Below are positions 1-5,061 of a DNA stretch of 5,061 nucleotides, in pieces. Position 1 is the first letter of the stretch. Every line of letters begins with the position of its first letter. Under the pieces are notes generated by a model. That model was not told the origin of the DNA, did not search any database, and was given only the letters and a program-made list of their open reading frames with translations. This DNA comes from Pseudomonadota bacterium (lineage in GTDB: Bacteria > Desulfobacterota > Desulfovibrionia > Desulfovibrionales > Desulfovibrionaceae), in NCBI GenBank assembly GCA_023453335.1, contig JAEXTU010000408.1, forward strand, positions 1 to 5,061. Reading direction: 5' to 3'. Made by a program: the position numbers and the translations under genes.

Positions 1-882
1 CCACGCCCGGCCGGGCCCCCCCCCGCCACTCGGCGTGCACCAGGCCCAGCACCGCGTAGCAGTCCTTGAGGCTGCCCACGATGACCCGAAAGGCCACGAT
101 GTCGTGCACCTGGTCCAGGGTCAGGCCCTGCTGCTGCATCTTGTGCCAGGCGCTGAAGAGGTGCTTGGTGCGGCCGCGCACCCGGCCCTTGATCTTGTTC
201 TTCTTGAGCATCCCCTCCAGCAGCGCCACCACCTTGTCCAGGTAGGCCTGGCCGTGCTCCCGGAAGCGGGACACCCCCCGGTCCAGCTGGGCGAACACAT
301 CGGGCTTCAGGTACTTGAAGGAGAGGTCCTCCAGCTCGATCTTGATGCGGTGCAGCCCCAGCCGGTTGGCCAGCGGGGCGTAGATGTCCATGGTCTCCTG
401 GGCGATGCGCTTCTGCTTGTCCGGCCGCTGGAAGTCCAGGGTGCGCATGTTGTGCAGCCGGTCCGCCAGCTTGACCATGAGCACCCGGATGTCCTCGCTC
501 ATGGCCATGACCATCTTGCGGATGTTCTCGGCCTGGGCCGCCTCCTTGGTCTCGAAGGTCATCTGCATCCGGCTGATCTTGGTCACGCCGTCCACGATGT
601 GGCCACTTCCTCGCCGAACTGGGCGTCGATCTCCTCCACCCCGGTGCCAGTGTCCTCCACCGTGTCGTGCAAGAGCCCCGCGGCGATGGTGGGCCCGTCC
701 AGGCGCATCTCAGCCAGGGTGTTGGCCACCTCCAGGGGGTGCATGAGGTAGGGCTCGCCGGACAGGCGCACCTGGCCGGCATGGGCCGCGGCCGAGAACA
801 CATACGCCTTGCGGATGAGATCCAGCTCCTGGGCCGGGAGCAGGTCGGCCACCTTGTCGGTGATGTCGTTGATGCGGATCAT
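1..882 (-). CDS. rel: Bifunctional (p)ppGpp synthetase/hydrolase (RelA/SpoT family), 3'-truncated by the window edge and frameshifted
   Basis: Stringent-response enzyme that makes (p)ppGpp from GTP/GDP plus ATP and hydrolyses it; cytosolic. As written, the frame from ATG 880-882 stops at TGA 583-585 after 99 residues, but the minus-1-base-corrected frame continues open to position 1 (about 294 of the roughly 720 residues usual for the family). The hydrolase HD domain shows R39, H48, H72-D73 and E76-D77 (HDTVED) before the break. After the break come KLADRLHNMRT, whose D141 matches the last HD metal ligand, and the start of the synthetase domain with RGRTKH and HDIVAFRVIV (D261, equivalent to the catalytic Asp). 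The ACT/TGS regions lie outside. The start is fixed by an in-frame TGA at 886-888, two codons upstream; no good Shine-Dalgarno is visible. Family assignment is very sure. Whether the gene is really inactivated is unsure, because the break may be a sequence error. Confidence 0.93.
16..24. repeat. Nine-base C homopolymer at the left edge, probably low-quality sequence
   Basis: On the coding (minus) strand this is a run of nine G inside rel. It falls just after VLGLVHAEWR, where the family normally reads W-[RK]-P-[VI]-x-G-R-F-K-D. Here the translation becomes RGGARPGV, which does not match, although CCCGGCCGG (which could encode PGR) follows one base out of frame. The simplest reading is a base-calling or assembly fault near a contig end. 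Confidence 0.6.
601..602 (-). other. Frameshift site in rel: one base missing
   Basis: The minus strand reads GAAGTGGCCACATCGTGG. Codons before it give FGEEVA and, if one C is added to make GCC CAC, codons after it give HIVDGVTKISR, exactly the conserved RelA/SpoT continuation. Without the extra base the frame reads TSWTA and stops at 583-585. The missing base lies in a short C run (G run on the plus strand at 601-602), a typical place for a sequencing or replication slip. Both flanking frames keep full family similarity, so the lesion is recent or artefactual. Confidence 0.9.
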
Positions 883-899
883 GCGTCAGTCTGAATCAT
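879..899 (-). other. Possible 6-codon upstream ORF overlapping the rel start
   Basis: An ATG at 897-899 opens a frame encoding MIQTDA and ends with a TGA at 879-881 that overlaps the rel ATG (880-882) as ATGA. Such an overlap is the usual geometry for translational coupling, and the rel start lacks an obvious Shine-Dalgarno of its own. The mini-ORF also lacks a good ribosome site and could be chance. It is noted because it sits exactly on the start. Confidence 0.25.
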
Positions 900-944
900 G
901 TGGCCGGAGGGCGGCCGTAACAGGGTGCAGCGCAAGGAAAGTCG

Positions 945-966
945 CCGGCGGAGCACAGGCCGCCGG
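945..966. repeat. GC-rich hairpin in the rel upstream region
   Basis: Perfect 7-bp inverted repeat CCGGCGG (945-951) / CCGCCGG (960-966) with an 8-base loop. It lies about 63 bases upstream of the rel start and only 4 bases from the next hairpin. No T run follows on either strand, so it does not look like a standard intrinsic terminator. It would be part of the rel mRNA leader if transcription starts upstream. Confidence 0.4.
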
Positions 967-970
967 GGCA

Positions 971-992
971 GGGCGCGCAATGCGGCGCGCCC
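971..992. repeat. GC-rich hairpin between the solute-binding gene and rel
   Basis: Perfect 8-bp inverted repeat GGGCGCGC (971-978) / GCGCGCCC (985-992) with a 6-base loop. No T tract follows on either strand. It could be an RNA structure in the rel leader, a mark for 3'-end processing of the upstream transcript, or simply GC-rich chance. Confidence 0.45.
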
Positions 993-1003
993 CCCGCACT
1001 TCA

Positions 1004-1032
1004 ACCATACGCCAGGGTTTGCCTTTTTTAAA
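1004..1032 (-). promoter_or_regulatory. Weak candidate sigma-70 promoter for rel
   Basis: On the minus strand, TTTAAA (1027-1032, 4/6 to the -35 consensus) and TATGGT (1004-1009, 4/6 to the -10) are separated by 17 bases. This is the only clearly AT-containing part of an otherwise very GC-rich gap. It would give rel a leader of roughly 115 bases containing the two hairpins at 945-992. It is a match by eye only. Confidence 0.25.
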
Positions 1033-1036
1033 GGGA

Positions 1037-1058
1037 CGCCGGACCGGGCTCCCCGGCG
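1037..1058 (-). terminator. Possible weak terminator after the solute-binding protein gene
   Basis: Perfect 6-bp stem CGCCGG/CCGGCG (1037-1042 and 1053-1058) with a 10-base loop, starting 5 bases past the TAG stop of the solute-binding protein gene. On the minus strand it is followed by TCCCTTTAAAAAAGG, so the T tract is short and displaced. Termination would be partial at best, which leaves read-through into rel possible. Confidence 0.3.
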
Positions 1059-1063
1059 GCGGG

Positions 1064-2722
1064 CTAAGGCTGGGCCGCGTAGCGCTGCTCGGCCTTGGGC
1101 GCCCACCACCAGATGAGGTTGTGGCCGATACCCGCGGGCGCGGGCGTGACCCCCCGGAACCGCGCCGACACCACCGGCAGGGACTGCGGCGTGTACAGGA
1201 ACAGGTAGGGCTGGTCCTGCTGCAATATCTCCTGGAAGCGGTCGTAGAGCGGCTTGCGGAAGGCCGGGTCCAGGCTGTGCCGGGCCTTGTCCAGGATCTC
1301 GTCCACCTCGGGGTTCCGGTACCCGATGAAATTGAGCTGGCCCGGCCCGGTCTGGGAGGAATGCCACACGTCATAGGCGTCGGGGTCGGGGGTGGTGGTC
1401 CAGCCCAGGAGCACCGCGTCGAAACGGCCCTTGTCCACGAACTCCTTGATGAAGGCCGCCCACTCCACGGCCCGGATATCCACCTTCCCCCCGATGTCCC
1501 CCAGCCGGCTCTGGATGATGGTGGCGGCCTTGGCCCGCTGCTCGTTGCCCTGGTTGGTGAGGATGGTGAAGGCCAGGGGCTTGCCGGCCTTGTCCAGCAC
1601 TCCGTCGTTGTCGGTGTCCTTCCAGCCGGCCTCGGCCAGGAGCGCCTTGGCCTTGGCCGGGTCGAAGGGCCAGGGCTTGAGCTGGTCGTCGTAGGCCCAG
1701 GTGCCGGGCTTGTACGGCCCCTCGGCGGCCTGGCCCAGGCCGAGCAGCACGCCCTTGACGATCTCCGACTTGTCCACGGCATAGGCCAGGGCCCGTCGCA
1801 CGGCGCGGTCCGCGAAGAGCGGGCTCTTCAGGTTGTAGCCCAGGTAGGTGTAGGCCGAGGCCAGGTAGGAGTACTTGCGGAAATTCCTGTCCCAGTCCGG
1901 CCCCGAGGTCTGGAAGGCGTACTGCTGCGGGGTGAGGTCCGAGAGGTCCAGGTTGCCGGCCTTGAGCTCCAGGAACAGGGTGCTCTGGTCCGGGATGATG
2001 CGGTAGACCATGGCGTCCAGGTGGGGCCGGCCCTCGAAATAATCCGGATTGGCCACCAGGGTGATCTGGCGGCCGGGCTCCCAGGAGGCCAGTTTGAAGG
2101 GCCCCGCGCCCAGGGGCTCGCGGATGTACCTGGTGGTGCGCAGGTCCTCTCCGGCCAGGGCGTGCTTGGGCAGTATCTCGGTGGCCCAGGAACTCAGGGA
2201 GCGGGCCAGGACCTCATCGTAGCGCACCTCGAAGGTGTACCGGCCGGTGACCGTGAAGGTCTTGACGTGCTTGTAGCTCTCCGCATAGGCCGTGGGCGTC
2301 TTGGGGTCCACGATGAGCGTGTAGGTGAACTCCACGTCCTCGGCGGTCAGCTCCTGGCCGTCCCACCAGCGGATGCCCGGCTTGAGCGTGAACTTGAGCA
2401 GCTTGCCGCCCTCCTCCACCGCGTAGTCCGCGGCGTAGGGCACCAGCTTGAGGTCCTTGTCGTACTTGAGGCAGGACACGTAGAGCAGGCCGCCCACCTC
2501 GTGGGACGGCGCGTCGGAGGCCAGCATGGGGATGAGGTTGGACGGCTCGCCGATGGTGCCGGTGACCAGCCGATCTCCCGGTTCGGGTGCCGCCGCAGCA
2601 ACCGGAGAGGCCGCGGTGGCGTTGCGCCCGGCAGCCGGGGCCTTGTCCTCGGGAGCGCTGCACCCGGCCAATCCCATCAGCACCACAAACATGAGTGAAA
2701 AAATCGGAAAAACACGGCGCAT
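1064..2722 (-). CDS. ABC transporter substrate-binding lipoprotein, family 5 (peptide/oligopeptide/nickel type)
   Basis: Extracytoplasmic receptor that captures a ligand, probably a short peptide, and hands it to an ABC importer. The protein has 552 residues, normal for SBP family 5. It opens with MRRVFPIF, a hydrophobic stretch and a lipobox LAGC with Cys21 as the lipidated residue. A low-complexity Ala/Pro/Glu-rich linker follows, then the mature domain beginning near GTIGEPSNLIPML. The family signature IRWWDGQELTAEDVEFTY lies at about 117-134, and ADRAVRRALAYAVDKSEIVKG at about 304-324. A Ca-loop-like DTDNDGVLD sits at 369-377. Start choice: ATG 2720-2722 has AAAGGGG ten bases upstream; the in-frame TTG at 2729-2731 would lie directly against that site and is less likely. 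Serine after the lipid Cys suggests no Asp inner-membrane retention signal, if the E. coli rule applies. No permease or ATPase genes are adjacent in view, so the ligand cannot be named. Confidence 0.93.
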   Translation of the reverse strand: MRRVFPIFSLMFVVLMGLAGCSAPEDKAPAAGRNATAASPVAAAAPEPGDRLVTGTIGEPSNLIPMLASDAPSHEVGGLLYVSCLKYDKDLKLVPYAADYAVEEGGKLLKFTLKPGIRWWDGQELTAEDVEFTYTLIVDPKTPTAYAESYKHVKTFTVTGRYTFEVRYDEVLARSLSSWATEILPKHALAGEDLRTTRYIREPLGAGPFKLASWEPGRQITLVANPDYFEGRPHLDAMVYRIIPDQSTLFLELKAGNLDLSDLTPQQYAFQTSGPDWDRNFRKYSYLASAYTYLGYNLKSPLFADRAVRRALAYAVDKSEIVKGVLLGLGQAAEGPYKPGTWAYDDQLKPWPFDPAKAKALLAEAGWKDTDNDGVLDKAGKPLAFTILTNQGNEQRAKAATIIQSRLGDIGGKVDIRAVEWAAFIKEFVDKGRFDAVLLGWTTTPDPDAYDVWHSSQTGPGQLNFIGYRNPEVDEILDKARHSLDPAFRKPLYDRFQEILQQDQPYLFLYTPQSLPVVSARFRGVTPAPAGIGHNLIWWWAPKAEQRYAAQP

Positions 2723-2732
2723 GGGCGGCAAA

Positions 2733-2739
2733 CCCCTTT
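2733..2739 (-). promoter_or_regulatory. Ribosome binding site that decides the solute-binding protein start
   Basis: The minus strand reads AAAGGGG here, a good Shine-Dalgarno-like purine run. It is 10 bases from ATG 2720-2722 but only one base from the alternative TTG at 2729-2731. This favours the ATG and a 552-residue precursor. Confidence 0.6.
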
Positions 2740-2800
2740 ACTTGTCTACATATTCGCAGTATGCGCGGCGGCGCGTGCCCTGTCCGGCGGGCGGAGTGGA

Positions 2801-2829
2801 ACTATGAAGCAGAGTGGGGGAAAAGCCAA
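2801..2829 (-). promoter_or_regulatory. Candidate promoter for the solute-binding protein gene
   Basis: On the minus strand, TTGGCT (2824-2829, 4/6 to -35) and CATAGT (2801-2806, 4/6 to -10) are separated by 17 bases. The start point would fall near 2794, giving a leader of about 70 bases before ATG 2722. Its -35 element lies back to back with the candidate -35 of the divergent SNF2 gene, six bases away. Confidence 0.3.
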
Positions 2830-2835
2830 GCCCCC
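2816..2835. repeat. G5/C5 inverted repeat between the divergent promoters
   Basis: GGGGG (2816-2820) and CCCCC (2831-2835) flank a 10-base AT-richer spacer. The element overlaps the candidate -35 of the minus-strand promoter and abuts the candidate -35 of the plus-strand promoter. It could be an operator for a shared regulator or a chance hairpin; no known binding site is recognised. Confidence 0.3.
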
Positions 2836-2863
2836 TTGCCAATCCCGGTTGTTCTGCTATCGT
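2836..2863 (+). promoter_or_regulatory. Candidate sigma-70 promoter for the SWIM-SNF2 gene
   Basis: TTGCCA (2836-2841, 5/6 to -35) is followed after 16 bases by TATCGT (2858-2863, 4/6 to -10), with a TGC extended -10 directly in front (2855-2857). The transcript would begin near 2870 and carry a leader of about 58 bases. This is the best promoter match in the window. Confidence 0.45.
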
Positions 2864-2898
2864 GCTGCAACGGGGCAACATGCCCTTTGAACGTTCCT

Positions 2899-2920
2899 GC
2901 CGCGGTTTCGCGGCCCGAGG
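2899..2920 (+). promoter_or_regulatory. Leader hairpin next to the ribosome binding site of the SWIM-SNF2 gene
   Basis: A perfect 6-bp stem GCCGCG/CGCGGC (2899-2904 and 2909-2914) with a GTTT loop ends two bases before the Shine-Dalgarno GAGG at 2917-2920. GAGG is 7 bases from ATG 2928-2930, a normal distance, and supports this start. The hairpin could tune ribosome access. Confidence 0.45.
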
Positions 2921-2927
2921 CGTATGA

Positions 2928-5061
2928 ATGGATAAGGCCCAAGAGAAGGCTGTCGAAAGCCTTCTTCAAGAATTCCTGAAATTTACCGTCCCCGAATACA
3001 TCGTGTCCGGGTCCCGGGAGGTGCTCGCCGCTGGCGGGGTGCAAAAGATCTCCCTGAACAAGCGCGACGGGTATTGGGACGTGGAGGGCCAGATCCAGGG
3101 GGACGATTTCCAGGTCTACAGCTCGGAACTGGGCCTGAACCTAGCCGAGGGTTCGGTCAATTTCTACTGCAACTGCGCGGACTCCTTCTCCGGGGTCTGC
3201 AAGCACATCTCGGCCACCGCGCTCAAGCTCCTGGCCTCCCTGGAGACCAAGGACCAGGCCGAGGCCCCGGCGGCGCCCCACGCGGACTGGCGGCAGACCT
3301 TCCGCACCTATTTCTCCACCGAGCCCGAGGCCGAGGCCGGCAAGCACTACCTCATCTTCCGCTTCCATCCCGAGCCGGGCCGGCTCCAGGTGTCCTTCCA
3401 CCGCGCCCGGCAGAACAAGTCCGGCCTCTCCCAAGTGCACGCCGACGTGACCCTGGAGCAGATCATCAAGAACCCGGACTGGTGCGAGGTCTCGCCGCGG
3501 CTGCCCGAGGTGGCGGCCCAGCTGGCCCACCACCTGGACTTCTCCGGGCACCGGGTGGACCTGCCCGCGGGCATGCTCAACTGGTTCTTCTGGGCCATCA
3601 AGGACGAGTACTACCTGTACTGGCGGGATACCGACCAGCCGGTGCGCCTGGAATCCAAGACCATGCGCCTCACCCTGTCCCCGGACTTCTCCGAGGAGGG
3701 CCTGTCCTTCGACGTGCTGCTCTCCCGGGAGGGCAAGCTGCCCTTCTCCATCCGGGGCCAGGAGGTCTATTTCTATGGCCAGGTGCCCATCTGGGTCTGC
3801 TGGAAGCAGGGCTTCTACCCGGTGCAGACCGGCCTGTCCCCGGACATCATCAAGGCCCTGGCCCAGAGCCCCCCGGTGATCCCCAACGCGGACATCGCCG
3901 AGTTCCTGGACCGGGTGTGGACCCGGCTGCCCTCCTCGGACCTCTCGGGCCAGTCGCAGTTCATCGTAAAGATGCGGCCCTTCTTCGTGCCCGCCGCGTA
4001 CAAGCCCAAGCTCTACCTGGACGAGGAAGGCAGCCTGCTCACCCTCCAGGTGCAGAACACCTACGAGACCGAGCACGGCGAGGTCACGGTGCCCGGCCCC
4101 AACCCGGACCTGCAGACCGGCTCCTACCAGTCCGGCGGCCGCTCCTACCTCATCCTGCGCGACCAGGAGGCGGAGAGCGCCCTCACCACCCGACTGGTGG
4201 ACATGAATTTCCAGCCGCGCAGCACGGCCATGTGGTTCCTGGAGCCCGAGGAGGCCATCTCCTTCCTCCTGGACCACTACCCCGGCTTGGTGGAGGAATA
4301 CCGGGTCTTCGGCGAGCAGAACCTGGCCCGCTACAAGGTGCGGCTCTCCCAGCCCCAGGTGGTGGCCGAGGTGGAGAGCAAGGAAGAGAACAAGTGGTTC
4401 AACCTGGAGTTGGCCGTGGACTACGACGGCCAGCGGGTGCCCATCGAGAAGATCTGGGAGGCCTGGACCCAGGGCAAGCGCTACGTGCAGCTCAAGGACG
4501 GCTCCTACGCCAGCCTGCCCGAGCCCTGGCTCAAGTGCCTGGCCCACAAGCTCAAGGCCCTGGGCCTGGACCCCGAGAAGCCGCCCCAGACGACCTTCAA
4601 GCAGTTCGAGGCCCCGGTCCTGGACATGATCCTGGAAGACCTGCCCGAGGCCACCACTGACTCCTTCTGGAACACCCTGCGCACCAAGATCCACAGCTTC
4701 CGCGAGATCAGCACCGTGGCCAAGCCCGCGGGGCTGCACGCGGACCTGCGCCCCTACCAGGCCCAGGGGCTCAACTTCCTGAACTTCCTCAAGGAGTACG
4801 GGTTCGGCGGCATCCTGGCCGACGAGATGGGTCTGGGCAAGACCATCCAGACCCTGGCCTTCATCCAGAGCCTGGCCGAGGGCCGGGGCGAGAGACGGCC
4901 CAGCCTCATCGTGGTGCCCACCTCGGTGCTGCCCAACTGGGAGCGCGAGGCGGCCAAGTTCGTGCCGAGCCTCAGGATCCTCACCATCTACGGCGCGCAC
5001 CGCGAGGGCATGTTCACCGAGATTCCCGCCTCGGACCTGGTGCTCACCACCTACGCCCTCC
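2928..5061 (+). CDS. SWIM zinc-finger SNF2-family DEAD/DEAH helicase-like ATPase, 3'-truncated by the window edge
   Basis: SNF2-family proteins are ATP-driven DNA translocases that move or strip proteins on DNA; the bacterial members are mostly uncharacterised. The frame is open for 711 codons from ATG 2928 to the window end. Start choice: TGA at 2925-2927 is directly upstream in frame and GAGG precedes at 7 bases. A SWIM zinc finger, C81-x-C83-x7-C91-x-H93, lies near the N-terminus. A long region (about 110-600) follows; its position fits the bacterial SNF2-associated domain, but I assign that by position and not by motif. The ATPase core then begins: LRPYQAQGLNFL (607-618), Walker A DEMGLGKT (632-639), motif Ia LIVVPTSVLPNW (660-671) and LVLTTYAL at the edge. 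The DEAH/DEAQ box and helicase lobe 2 lie outside. Full-length relatives are usually over 1,000 residues. There is no break in the visible part. SWIM domains are thought to bind DNA or protein; the substrate here is unknown. Confidence 0.92.
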   Translation, partial: MDKAQEKAVESLLQEFLKFTVPEYIVSGSREVLAAGGVQKISLNKRDGYWDVEGQIQGDDFQVYSSELGLNLAEGSVNFYCNCADSFSGVCKHISATALKLLASLETKDQAEAPAAPHADWRQTFRTYFSTEPEAEAGKHYLIFRFHPEPGRLQVSFHRARQNKSGLSQVHADVTLEQIIKNPDWCEVSPRLPEVAAQLAHHLDFSGHRVDLPAGMLNWFFWAIKDEYYLYWRDTDQPVRLESKTMRLTLSPDFSEEGLSFDVLLSREGKLPFSIRGQEVYFYGQVPIWVCWKQGFYPVQTGLSPDIIKALAQSPPVIPNADIAEFLDRVWTRLPSSDLSGQSQFIVKMRPFFVPAAYKPKLYLDEEGSLLTLQVQNTYETEHGEVTVPGPNPDLQTGSYQSGGRSYLILRDQEAESALTTRLVDMNFQPRSTAMWFLEPEEAISFLLDHYPGLVEEYRVFGEQNLARYKVRLSQPQVVAEVESKEENKWFNLELAVDYDGQRVPIEKIWEAWTQGKRYVQLKDGSYASLPEPWLKCLAHKLKALGLDPEKPPQTTFKQFEAPVLDMILEDLPEATTDSFWNTLRTKIHSFREISTVAKPAGLHADLRPYQAQGLNFLNFLKEYGFGGILADEMGLGKTIQTLAFIQSLAEGRGERRPSLIVVPTSVLPNWEREAAKFVPSLRILTIYGAHREGMFTEIPASDLVLTTYAL
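2944..2965 (+). repeat. Hairpin in the first codons of the SWIM-SNF2 gene
   Basis: Perfect 8-bp inverted repeat AGAAGGCT (2944-2951) / AGCCTTCT (2958-2965) with a 6-base loop, covering codons 6 to 13. No T run follows, so it is not a terminator. Structure this close to a start codon can lower translation initiation; it may also be chance, since it is constrained by coding. Confidence 0.4.

Noticed and set aside
35..751. A 238-codon plus-strand frame antisense to rel
   Set aside because: The minus strand encodes unmistakable RelA/SpoT sequence across this stretch; this frame has no domain and a biased composition.
1021..1035. The T6 tract on the plus strand as a plus-strand terminator
   Set aside because: No gene is read on the plus strand into this point and there is no GC stem directly before the T tract.
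809..2698. A 629-codon open frame on the plus strand, antisense to the solute-binding protein gene
   Set aside because: Its translation is low-complexity, rich in Gly, Leu, Val and Arg, with no recognisable domain. It mirrors a clearly real gene on the other strand; GC-rich third positions remove stop codons from this frame.
2802..3044. An 80-codon minus-strand frame between the two divergent genes
   Set aside because: It largely overlaps the 5' end of the SWIM-SNF2 gene, has no evident ribosome site or domain, and crosses the candidate promoter region.
3074..4660. A 528-codon plus-strand frame overlapping the SWIM-SNF2 gene
   Set aside because: It is the Pro/Gly/Arg/Ala-rich shifted reading of the same DNA. 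The frame starting at 2928 carries all the conserved motifs.
3141..5000. A 619-codon open frame on the minus strand, antisense to the SWIM-SNF2 gene
   Set aside because: Same reason: biased His/Gly/Leu/Val composition, no motif, and complete overlap with a frame carrying SWIM and Walker A motifs.
2928..5061. The SNF2 gene as part of a phage-defence system
   Set aside because: SNF2-like ATPases do occur in defence systems, but neither neighbour in view is a nuclease, methylase or other defence protein, and the architecture seen is also found outside such systems. Not supported by this window.

Overview
The window is very GC-rich, and its three genes have strong G/C bias at third codon positions. 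The N-terminus of the Rel protein resembles the RelA/SpoT proteins of sulfate-reducing Desulfovibrionales. I infer a high-GC Desulfovibrio-type bacterium, recognised from memory of the family rather than by a search. No mobile element, CRISPR array, tRNA or rRNA is visible.

Layout: (1) Positions 1-882, minus strand: the 5' part of a bifunctional (p)ppGpp synthetase/hydrolase gene (rel). It is cut by the window edge and also broken by a one-base deletion at about 601-602. (2) Positions 883-1063: a 181-bp gap with GC-rich hairpins, a weak candidate rel promoter, a 6-codon upstream ORF overlapping the rel start, and a weak candidate terminator for the next gene. (3) Positions 1064-2722, minus strand: a complete lipoprotein of the family 5 extracellular solute-binding proteins (peptide/nickel/oligopeptide ABC importers). 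(4) Positions 2723-2927: a divergent intergenic region with candidate back-to-back promoters. (5) Positions 2928-5061, plus strand: the first 711 codons of a large SWIM-zinc-finger/SNF2-type ATPase gene that runs off the right edge.

The genes do not form an obvious pathway. The solute-binding protein and rel point the same way but are separated by 181 bp; the SNF2 gene is divergent. No permease or ATPase gene for the importer is in view. The long open frames antisense to the solute-binding and SNF2 genes look like by-products of GC-rich codon use.

I did not find a convincing undescribed system. The most notable points are the broken rel frame, the garbled poly-C stretch at the left edge (which makes sequence error a live explanation for the broken frame), the SWIM-SNF2 fusion, and the compact divergent control region.
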